From: Hyphomicrobiaceae bacterium
Lineage (GTDB): Bacteria; Pseudomonadota; Alphaproteobacteria; Rhizobiales; Devosiaceae
Length of the DNA: 64,000 bases
Assembly: GCA_020638065.1 (NCBI GenBank)
Contig: JACKJG010000004.1
Coordinates: 1 to 64,000, forward strand
Direction of reading: 5' to 3'
The position numbers and the translations under genes were made by a program. The notes below the pieces were generated by a model that saw only the letters and a list, made by a program, of their open reading frames with translations, was not told the DNA's origin and ran no database searches. Positions within the stretch are counted from its first letter, which is position 1. The number at the start of each line of letters is the position of its first letter. Shown in pieces: positions 37,086-44,887 of this stretch.

Positions 37086-37115
37086 TTGACAGAGAACGAG
37101 CGTTCTCGCTATCTG
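37086..37115 (+). promoter_or_regulatory. promoter of the TetR-controlled pair
   Basis: TTGACA (37086-37091), 18 bp, TATCTG (37110-37115). The first TetR-type palindrome fills the spacer between the two hexamers and the second covers the region just after the start site, a layout for tight repression. Confidence 0.75.
37092..37107. promoter_or_regulatory. TetR operator 1
   Basis: GAGAACG-AG-CGTTCTC, a 7-bp arm palindrome in the promoter spacer. It shares the outer GAGAA/TTCTC with operator 2, 32 bp further on (about three helical turns centre to centre). Confidence 0.75.
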
Positions 37116-37123
37116 CTTCCTCA

Positions 37124-37139
37124 GAGAATGTACATTCTC
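37124..37139. promoter_or_regulatory. TetR operator 2
   Basis: GAGAATGTACATTCTC, a perfect 16-bp palindrome downstream of the predicted start of transcription. Same consensus as operator 1 (GAGAAYG-NN-CRTTCTC). Confidence 0.75.
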
Positions 37140-37166
37140 AACATCACAATGACAACAGGTAGACAA

Positions 37167-37394
37167 ATGTTCAAAAGACTGTTCCTGACCCGCAACGTCG
37201 CATGGTGGGATCGCATCCTGCGACTGATACCCGCCGCGATCGCCCTTTGGGCCTATCTTGCCGGACAACTCAACGGACCGCTTGCGTTCGCGTTTGGTGT
37301 CGTTTCCGCCATGTTGCTGGTCACAAGCCTCACGGGAACCTGCTCGATCTACGGCATGTTCGGGCTGTCGACGCTACGCAAGAACCGAAACTAG
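37167..37394 (+). CDS. small DUF2892/YgaP-type membrane protein
   Basis: 75 residues from MFKRLFLTRN, with AGGTAGACAA upstream. Two hydrophobic helices (ILRLIPAAIALWAYLAGQLNG and LAFAFGVVSAMLLVTSLTGTCSIYGMFGL). The N-terminal RNVAWWDRILRL and final CSIYGMFGLST match the DUF2892 inner-membrane family. First gene behind the TetR operators, followed 10 nt later by an SRPBCC gene. Confidence 0.87.
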   Translation: MFKRLFLTRNVAWWDRILRLIPAAIALWAYLAGQLNGPLAFAFGVVSAMLLVTSLTGTCSIYGMFGLSTLRKNRN

Positions 37395-37404
37395 GGGAAA
37401 TGAC

Positions 37405-37893
37405 ATGACGACGCTCCGATTGACCGCCAAAACCTCGGCTTCGCGCCAAACCGTCTGGTCGCTTCTGGCGGACTTCGCCAACATCAACTCCTTCAACCCA
37501 AATCTGACCGGTTCGTATTTGCTTGAAGGCAATTGGGGCGAAATCGGTGTCGGCACCAAACGGCAATGTGACATAGCCGGGCCGGGGAAAAACTTCATTC
37601 AGGAAGAGATCATCGAATGGGTGCCCGGCTCGCACTATGTCATCGACGTCTTCAACGGCACATTACCGGTGGCACAATCCAAAACCACGTTTGGGGTCTT
37701 CGACTTGGCACAGACAACAGGCAGCGAGATCTATATGGAGTTCACCTACACGCCAAAACTCGGCACATTCGGCGCGCTTCTCGACACGCTCATCCTGCGC
37801 CACGTCTTTCGCCTCATGCTGTCCCGCGTACCGAAGGGGCTGGCGCGAAAGGCCGAGCAAATTGAGGGTGAAGCGTCAGCGATGCCAATATGA
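37405..37893 (+). CDS. SRPBCC (START-like) family protein
   Basis: 162 residues from MTTLRLTAKT, with GGGG upstream. The ligand-cavity fold is recognisable: ASRQTVWSLLADFANINSFNPNL, VGTKRQCDI, EEIIEWVPGSHYVIDVF, and the C-terminal helix HVFRLMLSRVPKGLARKAEQIEGEA. Members bind hydrophobic ligands or act as cyclases/export helpers. It shares the TetR-controlled promoter with the preceding small membrane protein. Confidence 0.83.
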   Translation: MTTLRLTAKTSASRQTVWSLLADFANINSFNPNLTGSYLLEGNWGEIGVGTKRQCDIAGPGKNFIQEEIIEWVPGSHYVIDVFNGTLPVAQSKTTFGVFDLAQTTGSEIYMEFTYTPKLGTFGALLDTLILRHVFRLMLSRVPKGLARKAEQIEGEASAMPI

Positions 37894-37902
37894 ACGCCGG
37901 GC

Positions 37903-38835
37903 CTAAAGTTGCGATGCGCTGAACGTATCGCACTGGCCGACATCGCCGGTGCGCTGGCCGATCCCGAACCAGCGCTGGCGCTGTTCCGAGGTTCCGTGGT
38001 TGAACGTCTTGGGAACCGCATAGCCCTGCATGCGCTTTTGCAGCGTGTCATCGCCAATCTGCTCCGCCGCGTTCAGCGCCTCTTCCACGTCGCCGCTGTC
38101 GAGGAGGTTCTGTTGGCCGGCATAATTGGCCCAGATGCCCGCATAACAATCCGCCTGCAATTCCACCCGAACCGAATAGGCATTGGCCTCTTCCTCGCTC
38201 ATGCGTTGGCGGCGCTGATTGAACTCGGGCAGAACGCCGGTCAATTGCTGCACATGATGCCCGATCTCGTGCGCCAGCACGTAGGCCTGAGCGAAGTCGC
38301 CCGGCGCCCCGAATTGCTGGCGCAACTGGTCGTAAAAGCTGAGGTCGAGATAAACGTTCTGATCGGCCGGACAATAGAACGGCCCCATCGAAGCCTGTGC
38401 CACGCCACAACCTGCCGAGGTCTGCCCCGAATAGACAACGATCGTCGGCGGCGTGTAGGTCATGTTGTTCTGCTTGAAGACCTCGGTCCAAAGGTCCTCG
38501 GTATCCTGCGCGACGACGGCCATGAACTGATAAAGCTCGTCTTCGCTGGCATTGTTGCCCGGCGCGCTCTGCGTCTGCGGCGCTGAAGATGGCGTGACAC
38601 CACCGCTGAGCAGATCCATCGGATTGACGCCGAGCATCAGTCCCACAACCACGACGATGACAATGAGCCCGAGCCCGCCACCGCCAATGGCGCCACCACG
38701 TGTGCCGCCCGTCGGAATACGAAAGCTCGGTCCGCCGCCTCCAGAGGGCCCGCGAAACATGCCGCCGCCAATCCCGCCGCCCGCGCCGCGCCGGTCTTCC
38801 ATATGGCTGGATTGCTTGCGACCACGCCACTTCAT
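37903..38835 (-). CDS. YpfJ/KPN_02809 family neutral zinc metallopeptidase
   Basis: About 310 residues from MKWRGRKQS. The N-terminus is short and cytoplasmic with Gly-rich linkers, then a single membrane anchor (GGLGLIVIVVVVGLMLGV). The periplasmic zinc peptidase domain has HEIGHHVQQLTG (zinc motif at about 189-194), YCPADQNVYLDLSFYDQL before it, and RVELQADCYAGIWA (third ligand) after. The C-terminus TFNHGTSEQRQRWFGIGQRTGDVGQCDTF is the family signature. All zinc ligands are present. Confidence 0.93.
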   Translation of the reverse strand: MKWRGRKQSSHMEDRRGAGGGIGGGMFRGPSGGGGPSFRIPTGGTRGGAIGGGGLGLIVIVVVVGLMLGVNPMDLLSGGVTPSSAPQTQSAPGNNASEDELYQFMAVVAQDTEDLWTEVFKQNNMTYTPPTIVVYSGQTSAGCGVAQASMGPFYCPADQNVYLDLSFYDQLRQQFGAPGDFAQAYVLAHEIGHHVQQLTGVLPEFNQRRQRMSEEEANAYSVRVELQADCYAGIWANYAGQQNLLDSGDVEEALNAAEQIGDDTLQKRMQGYAVPKTFNHGTSEQRQRWFGIGQRTGDVGQCDTFSASQL

Positions 38836-39164
38836 CTGCCCGCTCCGCGTTAATTCAAGCGCTTTGTGCCACGCCAATTGCGGTCAGCCAATAGGCAAGT
38901 CAGACACACGCCTGCCCCAAAATGGTCACGCTGCTGGTTTTTGCCCGTCCTCCTCAAGCAAACCTGTCCGCGCTCCGCTCATTTTACGCTGGCTGGGAAG
39001 AATACCATTCCTGCATCGAATTCCCGCTTATCTGGTCGGAATTGGCGTTCGCCCCGAGCACATCAAAGCCGAACGTAACAGGGAAACGTAATCCGCAACC
39101 GCACCTTCCACAGTCCAGCAATTGCGTTCTTTTCCTTTGACTCCGGTCCAGACCCGGCGCAATC

Positions 39165-39182
39165 TTTGACCAAGTGGTCAAA
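39165..39182. promoter_or_regulatory. 18-bp palindrome upstream of nucleotidase
   Basis: TTTGACCAAGTGGTCAAA: 8-bp arms that match perfectly around AG. The length and TGACCA/TGGTCA half-sites suit a dimeric regulator (GntR- or TetR-type). The left arm also contains a TTGACC -35-like hexamer, so binding could block the promoter. Confidence 0.6.
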
Positions 39183-39190
39183 CACGCAGC

Positions 39191-39208
39191 GTGTCACAAA
39201 AAGGTCAC
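39191..39208 (+). promoter_or_regulatory. Pho-box-like direct repeat
   Basis: TGTCAC-AAAA-AGGTCAC: two GTCAC units 11 bp apart with an A-rich spacer, the geometry of PhoB binding sites (CTGTCAT repeats). It precedes a periplasmic nucleotidase, a common phosphate-starvation gene. The first base of each unit differs from consensus. Confidence 0.45.
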
Positions 39209-39325
39209 CAAACGGCAATCTGGCCGGCACAATTGGCGATCAAGAACCAATAAGTGGTGCGCCCGAATCCACACGGCGTCATTCAGTTCCTGCGTATGAA
39301 AATCAACCCGAATTGGAGTGGTTCA

Positions 39326-41311
39326 ATGCCCCTTTTCCGTCCCCTTTCCCGCCGCGCATTCCTTGCCGGCACCGCCGCCACATCCGCCTTGATCGCGCTG
39401 CACCCCTTCGCGGCCCGCGCATCGGCCAACCAGGCGCATCTTCGCCTGATGGAGACGACCGACATTCACGTCGCCATCTTCCCCTATGATTATTACGCTG
39501 ACAGCCCCAACGACACGATGGGGCTGGCCCGCACCGCAGCGATTATCGAGCAGATCCGCGCCGAGGCCGGCAATTCGGTCCTTATCGACAATGGCGACCT
39601 GATCCAGGGCAACCCGATGGGCGATTATGTCGCTTATGAGCGCGGTTACGCCGACGGCCAACTACACCCGATGATGGCCGCCATGAACACGCTCGGCTAT
39701 GAAGTGTCGACCCTGGGCAATCACGAGTTCAATTACGGGCTCGACTTCCTCAATACGGCTCTTGCCGGTGCCAATTTCCCGTTCGTCAGCGCCAACCTCG
39801 TCAATGGCACCATGCTCGCCTCCAACCCGCGCGACGACAACACGTTCATCAAGCCCTACATCATTCTCGACAAGGAAATCACCGATGGCGCGGGCCAGAC
39901 CCACACCATCAAGCTCGGCTTCATTGGCTTCGTACCGCCCCAGATCATGACCTGGGACAGCCAGAACCTGACCGGCAAGGTCATGACCCGCGATATCGTC
40001 AAGACCGCCGAAGCCTATGTCCCGCAGATGAAGGAAGAAGGCGCCGACCTCATCATCGCCCTTTCCCACTCCGGCATTTCCGCAGATGGCTACAGCGAAG
40101 GCATGGAAAACGCCTCCCTCTATCTCGGCGCCGTTGAAGGCATCGATGCCATCATGACCGGTCACCATCACCTTGTCTTCCCCGGCACCTCCTATGCAGA
40201 CGGCGGCGGTATCGACAATGTGGCCGGCACCCTGATGGGCACTCCAGCCGTGATGGGCGGTTTCTGGGGTTCACACATGGGTCTCATCGACCTGTTGCTT
40301 GAAAAATCCGACAACAACCATTGGTCGATCGTCTCGCACATGTCCGAAGCGCGTCCGATCTACGAGCGTGTCGACGGCAAGAACCAGGCGCTCGTGGAAT
40401 CGGTTCCAACGGTTCTCGCTGCCGTTCAGAAGACCCATGACGAAACGCTTGAATATATCCGCCGCCCGGTCGGTGAAACGGCCGCACCGCTTTATTCCTA
40501 CTTCGCGCTGGTCGCCGACGATCCCTCGGTTCAGGTCGTCTCAAACGCCCAGACCTGGTACACCAGGCAGATGATGAAGGGCACCGAGTGGGAGGGCATT
40601 CCAATCCTCTCGGCCGCGGCACCCTTCAAGGCGGGCGGCCGCGGCGGCCCCGACTATTATACCGACGTTCCTGTCGGTCCGGTCGCTATCAAGAACGTGG
40701 CCGATCTCTACCTCTACCCCAACACGACCCGTGCCGTTCTGATCACCGGCGCCCAGGTCAAGGACTGGCTCGAACGCTCGGCCGGCATCTTCAATCAGGT
40801 CGAAGCGGGTGCGACCGATGCGCCGCTGATCAATCCGGACTTCCCGTCCTACAATTTCGACGTGATCGACGGGGTGACTTATCAGATCGACATCACCCAG
40901 CCCTCCAAATACTCTTCGGACGGCAAGGAAGTGCTGAACCCGGACGCCAGCCGCATCGTCAACCTGATGTATGATGGCGCGCCAATCGATCCGGCTCAGA
41001 AGTTCGTGGTCGCCACCAACAATTATCGCGCTGGCGGCGGCGGCAATTTCCCGGGCGCCGATGGATCGACCATCATCTTCATCGGTCCGGACACAAACCG
41101 CGATGTCATCGTCCGCTACATTGTCGAGGAAGGCACAATCAACCCGAAAGCCGACAGCAACTGGTCGCTCGCATCCGTCCCCGGCACGACGGTCCTGTTC
41201 GAAACCGGACCGAAGGGCGCCGACCATGTCGCCGACGTGACCGCCGTCGATATCGAGCCGACAGGTGAAACCAGCGAAACCGGCTTCGGCGTCTATCGCA
41301 TCACGCTTTAG
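39326..41311 (+). CDS. CpdB-type 2',3'-cyclic nucleotidase / 3'-nucleotidase
   Basis: 661 residues from MPLFRPLSRRAF, with GGAG 7 nt upstream. A Tat signal (SRRAFLAGTAATSALIALHPFAARA) directs it to the periplasm. The metallophosphatase domain has METTDIHVAIFPYDYYAD, VLIDNGDLIQGNP, TLGNHEFNYGLDFL and MTGHHHLVFPG (dinuclear metal ligands). The C-terminal nucleotide-binding domain has the AAPFKAGGRGGPDYYTD loop and NNYRAGGGGNFPG. It frees phosphate from nucleotides and fits the upstream Pho-box-like repeat. Confidence 0.94.
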   Translation: MPLFRPLSRRAFLAGTAATSALIALHPFAARASANQAHLRLMETTDIHVAIFPYDYYADSPNDTMGLARTAAIIEQIRAEAGNSVLIDNGDLIQGNPMGDYVAYERGYADGQLHPMMAAMNTLGYEVSTLGNHEFNYGLDFLNTALAGANFPFVSANLVNGTMLASNPRDDNTFIKPYIILDKEITDGAGQTHTIKLGFIGFVPPQIMTWDSQNLTGKVMTRDIVKTAEAYVPQMKEEGADLIIALSHSGISADGYSEGMENASLYLGAVEGIDAIMTGHHHLVFPGTSYADGGGIDNVAGTLMGTPAVMGGFWGSHMGLIDLLLEKSDNNHWSIVSHMSEARPIYERVDGKNQALVESVPTVLAAVQKTHDETLEYIRRPVGETAAPLYSYFALVADDPSVQVVSNAQTWYTRQMMKGTEWEGIPILSAAAPFKAGGRGGPDYYTDVPVGPVAIKNVADLYLYPNTTRAVLITGAQVKDWLERSAGIFNQVEAGATDAPLINPDFPSYNFDVIDGVTYQIDITQPSKYSSDGKEVLNPDASRIVNLMYDGAPIDPAQKFVVATNNYRAGGGGNFPGADGSTIIFIGPDTNRDVIVRYIVEEGTINPKADSNWSLASVPGTTVLFETGPKGADHVADVTAVDIEPTGETSETGFGVYRITL

Positions 41312-41326
41312 TTTTCGCCGCGTCAT

Positions 41327-41362
41327 AACACCAAAAAGGCCGGGCAAATGCCCGGCCTTTTC
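41327..41362. repeat. 36-bp terminator repeat, copy 1
   Basis: AACACC-(A/T-rich)-GGCCGGGC hairpin and T-run. The same 36 bp with 34 matches recurs at 42182-42217. The two copies bracket the antitoxin-toxin pair exactly. Confidence 0.85.
41338..41361. terminator. intrinsic terminator after the nucleotidase gene
   Basis: GGCCGGGC-AAAT-GCCCGGCC followed by TTTT and preceded by five A's, so it can act in both directions. Confidence 0.9.
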
Positions 41363-41494
41363 TCATTACGGGATACAAACACAGCGACGCCGTCATCAGA
41401 CGCCACAAAAGAACCACGGCAGAATCCCATGCCCGACTTGACCCCACCCCCACCCCGCCCTATACATTTGGTAGTTGAATTTTCGGAGGTCACG

Positions 41495-41845
41495 ATGACA
41501 AGCATCCGCATCGAGGACAATTCTGTTTGGGTAAAACACATCGAGGCCGGGCCAGAATTGCAGGAACGCATCAAGGCAATGAAGCCCGGTGAGCTTCTGG
41601 ATCTCGAAGTGGACGGGATTGTGGGGCAGTGGGAACGCATGAAGGACGGAAAGGACGGGCGCCCGACTTTCGGCATCAAGCCGGTCGCGAGCATGAAGGA
41701 CGTCTGGGCGCGCATGCTGAAGAATAAGGGCAGTGTCGTTCCGATCCGCGAAGTCCAATTGGCCGACAGCTACCTGTCTGCGGTACAGACGACACTGAGC
41801 GAGTGGGATTCGCCCGAAGACGCGCGGGCTTATCGTGATCTGTGA
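41495..41845 (+). CDS. putative antitoxin partner of MazF-like toxin
   Basis: 116 residues from MTSIRIEDNSVW, with GGAGG 5 nt upstream. Small acidic-basic mixed protein: an N-terminal strand (RIEDNSVWVKHIEAG), then helix-rich PELQERIKAMKPGELLDLEVDGIVGQW, and an extended C-terminus. It does not look like MazE, AbrB or RHH families at sight. Its stop overlaps the toxin start by 11 nt, the usual antitoxin-first order. Antitoxin role rests on context. Confidence 0.7.
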   Translation: MTSIRIEDNSVWVKHIEAGPELQERIKAMKPGELLDLEVDGIVGQWERMKDGKDGRPTFGIKPVASMKDVWARMLKNKGSVVPIREVQLADSYLSAVQTTLSEWDSPEDARAYRDL

Positions 41846-42179
41846 TTTTGCCGACATTGTTGTTGTCCCGTTTCCGTTCACCGATCAGCCCATCACCAAA
41901 CGCCGGCCCGCAATGGTGTTTTCCTCGACCGAATTCAATTCGGAAACAGGCCAGACCGTTCTTGCGATGATTACGACTGCCGCTGCGGGCAACTGGCCCA
42001 ACGACGTGGAAATCGTCGACACACGATCAGCGGGACTGGACCATCAGTCCTTTGTGCGCTGGAAAATGTTCACGCTGCCCAATCAGCTGGTTCTTCGAAA
42101 GGTCGGCACATTGTCCGAAGGCGACATGAACGGCCTGCGCCGCAGCACGCGGTCGTCATTTCCCGCCTGTACAACCTAG
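41835..42179 (+). CDS. PemK/MazF-family toxin
   Basis: 114 residues from a GTG inside the antitoxin 3' end. The MazF core is clear: DIVVVPFPFTDQPITKRRPAMVFSS at the start (family GDVVLVPFPFTD...KRRPALV), TVLAMITTAAAGNWPNDVEI, QSFVRWKMFTLPNQLVLRKVGTLSEGDM. Such proteins are mRNA interferases. Key loop Arg and Thr/Ser positions appear kept, so probably active. Lies between two near-identical terminators. Confidence 0.87.
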   Translation: MICDFADIVVVPFPFTDQPITKRRPAMVFSSTEFNSETGQTVLAMITTAAAGNWPNDVEIVDTRSAGLDHQSFVRWKMFTLPNQLVLRKVGTLSEGDMNGLRRSTRSSFPACTT

Positions 42180-42181
42180 CC

Positions 42182-42217
42182 AACACCAAATAGGCCGGGC
42201 AGATGCCCGGCCTTTTC
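42182..42217. repeat. 36-bp terminator repeat, copy 2
   Basis: Second copy of the repeat at 41327-41362; the two differ at only two positions. It separates the toxin gene from the convergent ABC transporter gene. Confidence 0.85.
42193..42216. terminator. intrinsic terminator after the toxin gene
   Basis: GGCCGGGC-AGAT-GCCCGGCC followed by TTTT. Stem identical to the terminator at 41338. Confidence 0.9.
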
Positions 42218-42224
42218 AACTTTG

Positions 42225-44048
42225 CTACTCCGCCGCGATGACCTGATGCAGTTCCATCGCCTGACGTTCGTAAAGCCCGCGATAGATGCCCTTGTCGCGG
42301 GTGACCAGCGTGGCGTGCGTGCCCTCTTCGACAATCTCGCCCTTGGAGAAGACAAGCAGCCGGTCCATCGATTTGACCGTCGACAACCGGTGCGCGACGA
42401 CGAGCGTCGTCCGCCCCTGCATCAGACGTTCCGATGCCTGCTGGATCAGGTGCTCGGAAACTGAATCCAGGCTCGAAGTCGCCTCATCGAAAATCAGGAT
42501 CGGCGCATCGGCGAGAAAGGCCCGCGCCAGCGCCACCCTCTGCCGCTCACCGCCCGAAAGCTTGATGCCGCGCTCGCCCACAAGCGTTGCATAGCCCTTG
42601 GGAAGGTCTTCGATGAAGTCATGCGCATTGGCCAGTTTGGCCGCCTCGATAATCTCCCTCATCGTCGCACCGGGCCGCGCATAGGCGATATTGTCGGCCA
42701 GCGTACGGTGAAACAGGATCGGCTCCTGCGGCACCAGCGCGATCTGGCTCCTAAGCGAGTCCTGCGTCACGCCGGCAATATTCTGTCCATCGATCAGGAT
42801 CGCCCCGTCATTGATGTCGTAGAGGCGCTGGATCAGTTTGACGAACGTGGTCTTGCCCGAACCGGAATGGCCCACGAGCCCCACCCGCTCACCCGCCCTG
42901 ATCGTCAGCGAGAAATCCTCGTAAAGCGGGGTGTCCTTGCCATGATACTGGAAGGTGACATGGTCAAACCTGATCTCGCCGTCTTGAACCTTGAGTTCAC
43001 CGGCACCCGGACGATCGGCAACGCCGAGCGGAACCGAGTGGACGTCGATGAGTTCCTCCATCTCGTTGACCGTGCGCTGCAGGTTCCGCACCTGCTGTCC
43101 CACATCCTGCAAATAGCCCTGCACCACGAAGAACAGAGTCAGGACAAACGCGAGATCGCCGGCATTGGCCCGTCCGTTCCAGGCCAGAACGAGTGCCGTG
43201 CCGAGAATCGCGCCGCGAAACGCCCACATAGCCAGGGACTGGATGATGAAGGTATGGTTGTGCCGCAACCAGGTCCGCATGGTCCTTTTCCTCCATTTGG
43301 ACATGGTTCTGGACACATAGTCCTGCTCGCGTTCCTCGCCGGCAAAGCTCTTGACCACCGCGTTGCAGCTCACCGAGTCCGCCAGCACGCCGCCGACCCG
43401 CGTGTCCCATGCATTGGAAAGTTGGGCGGCGGGAGCGATGTAGACCATCATCATCGCCGAAACCAAAGCGATGTAGGCAACCGACCCCAATCCGACCACA
43501 AGCCCCATCACCGGCCATTGCAGAAACAGAATGGTCGACGCGCTGAGCAGAAGCGTGAACTTCGGGAAAAGCGCAAGAATGATGGTGTCGTTCAGCCCGT
43601 CCATGGCCCACATGGCGCGCGTGATCTTGCGCACGGTTGACCCGGCAAAGCTGTTGGCGTGCCAGTCCGAACTGAGGTGTTGTACCTTCCGGAAGGCTTC
43701 GTGGACAATGTCCGGCATCATCCGCAGCGTGAAGCGAACGATCCCGGTAAACACCACCGAGCGCGAAAGCACCATTGCCAGCCCAAGTGCCAGAATGATG
43801 CCGAGATTGGTCAGCGCCGCACCGTGAGCCTCTTCCGCGTTGCTCGCAAACTCGCCGAGATTGTTTACCAGCCGTCCCGCGAAAAGCGGCGCAAGAGAAT
43901 CCGCGACCGTCGCCAGCAATCCAAATCCAAGCATCACGGAAAGCCGGACTTTTTGCCGCCGCCAATGATGCCAAGTGAATTGCGCGGCCTTGCCGAACGC
44001 ATTTTCACGGACGAACCTACCCATGAGAGTCATGTAATTATCCGGCAT
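42225..44048 (-). CDS. ABC exporter, fused permease-ATPase (MsbA-like)
   Basis: About 607 residues from MPDNYMTLMG; ATGs 15 or 24 nt further in are alternatives. The N-terminal transmembrane domain (residues ~20-330) has six helices (for example LSVMLGFGLLATVADSLAPLF, VMGLVVGLGSVAYIALVSAMMMVYI). The C-terminal ATPase has Walker A GLVGHSGSGKTTFVKL, signature LSGGERQRVALARAFL, Walker B ILIFDEATSSLDSVS and H-loop VVAHRLSTV. A homodimeric lipid or drug exporter is likely. It is convergent with the toxin-antitoxin pair. Confidence 0.92.
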   Translation of the reverse strand: MPDNYMTLMGRFVRENAFGKAAQFTWHHWRRQKVRLSVMLGFGLLATVADSLAPLFAGRLVNNLGEFASNAEEAHGAALTNLGIILALGLAMVLSRSVVFTGIVRFTLRMMPDIVHEAFRKVQHLSSDWHANSFAGSTVRKITRAMWAMDGLNDTIILALFPKFTLLLSASTILFLQWPVMGLVVGLGSVAYIALVSAMMMVYIAPAAQLSNAWDTRVGGVLADSVSCNAVVKSFAGEEREQDYVSRTMSKWRKRTMRTWLRHNHTFIIQSLAMWAFRGAILGTALVLAWNGRANAGDLAFVLTLFFVVQGYLQDVGQQVRNLQRTVNEMEELIDVHSVPLGVADRPGAGELKVQDGEIRFDHVTFQYHGKDTPLYEDFSLTIRAGERVGLVGHSGSGKTTFVKLIQRLYDINDGAILIDGQNIAGVTQDSLRSQIALVPQEPILFHRTLADNIAYARPGATMREIIEAAKLANAHDFIEDLPKGYATLVGERGIKLSGGERQRVALARAFLADAPILIFDEATSSLDSVSEHLIQQASERLMQGRTTLVVAHRLSTVKSMDRLLVFSKGEIVEEGTHATLVTRDKGIYRGLYERQAMELHQVIAAE

Positions 44049-44464
44049 GGTTTGCCGGTCCCAAATCGGGCGCACGCAATCGCGCAACGCCGCAGAAAGT
44101 CAAGAAATGTGGAAGTCGAGTTCAGCCGCGCATCGCGCGGGTAAACTCAGGGTGCGGTTCGCGCCGAATAATAGCGAGATCCGGAACGGATCTCAAAAAC
44201 GGGAGCAACGGCACCGCGCATAAGCGTGACATCAAAGTTCGTCATCAATTGCCTCCGTTGCATCAGGTTGAGAATTTCGGAAGCTAGACCCGAACGCCGG
44301 GTCTGCCAAGTCTGGCCGCGGCATTTTGTCGGCCTGCAAGGCTGTCGGACGCATGGACGTTGCTCAATTGCCACAAGCTTGTCACAAGCATCCGGTCAGT
44401 TCGCAGTGATTGCTCTTTATTATTCCCATTGACTCGCATTTTTAGGAGCAATAGAGAACAATCC

Positions 44465-44887
44465 ATGTCACGCGAACTCCTGTCCGTCGAGGACACCGCA
44501 ACCTATCTCAAGCTGCACCCGAAAACGGTGTTGCGCTTCATTCGCGAGGGCCGCTTGCCCGCGACCAAGGTCGGCCGCGCCTATCGGATTTCACGATCCG
44601 ACATCAATTCCCTCGCCGGGAGACCCGAAGAAGAACCGGAAACGCCATTTGCGCGGGTCACCTCAATTGTCGACATCGCGAACGTTTCCCTGGATGAAGG
44701 CCAACGCATCGTCTCATCACTCCAGGCCGCACTGAACGGACCGGCGCGCCACGATATCCAGCTGCAAACCGCCCATGATGTTGAACAGCACCTGCTGAAG
44801 CTGATCATCATCGGTGCACCGGATAATGCCGGCGCGTTGCTGTCGCTCCTGTCCAAATTCAGCAAAGATGGAAGCGGTCAGCCATGA
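44465..44887 (+). CDS. excisionase/MerR-like HTH protein
   Basis: 140 residues from MSRELLSVED. The N-terminal helix-turn-helix is the DNA-binding excisionase type: LLSVEDTATYLKLHPKTVLRFIREGRLPATKVGRAYRISRSDINSLAG. The rest is helical (VSLDEGQRIVSSLQAALNG, HDVEQHLLKLIIIGAPDNAGALLSLLSKF) and looks like a dimer or effector domain. It overlaps the alpha/beta hydrolase gene by 4 bp (ATGA), so the pair is translationally coupled. No phage genes are near, so a regulator is more likely than an excisionase. Confidence 0.83.
   Translation: MSRELLSVEDTATYLKLHPKTVLRFIREGRLPATKVGRAYRISRSDINSLAGRPEEEPETPFARVTSIVDIANVSLDEGQRIVSSLQAALNGPARHDIQLQTAHDVEQHLLKLIIIGAPDNAGALLSLLSKFSKDGSGQP

Larger units (their letters stand above)
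38836..39325. other. 490-bp intergenic regulatory region
   Basis: Between the divergent metallopeptidase and nucleotidase genes. No gene is supported. The right half carries an 18-bp palindrome (39165-39182) and a Pho-box-like direct repeat (39191-39208), both about 120-160 bp upstream of the nucleotidase start. Confidence 0.6.

Noticed and set aside
44465..44887. Phage excisionase
   Set aside because: The HTH matches that type, but no integrase, attachment site or phage gene is near and the protein has an extra helical domain.
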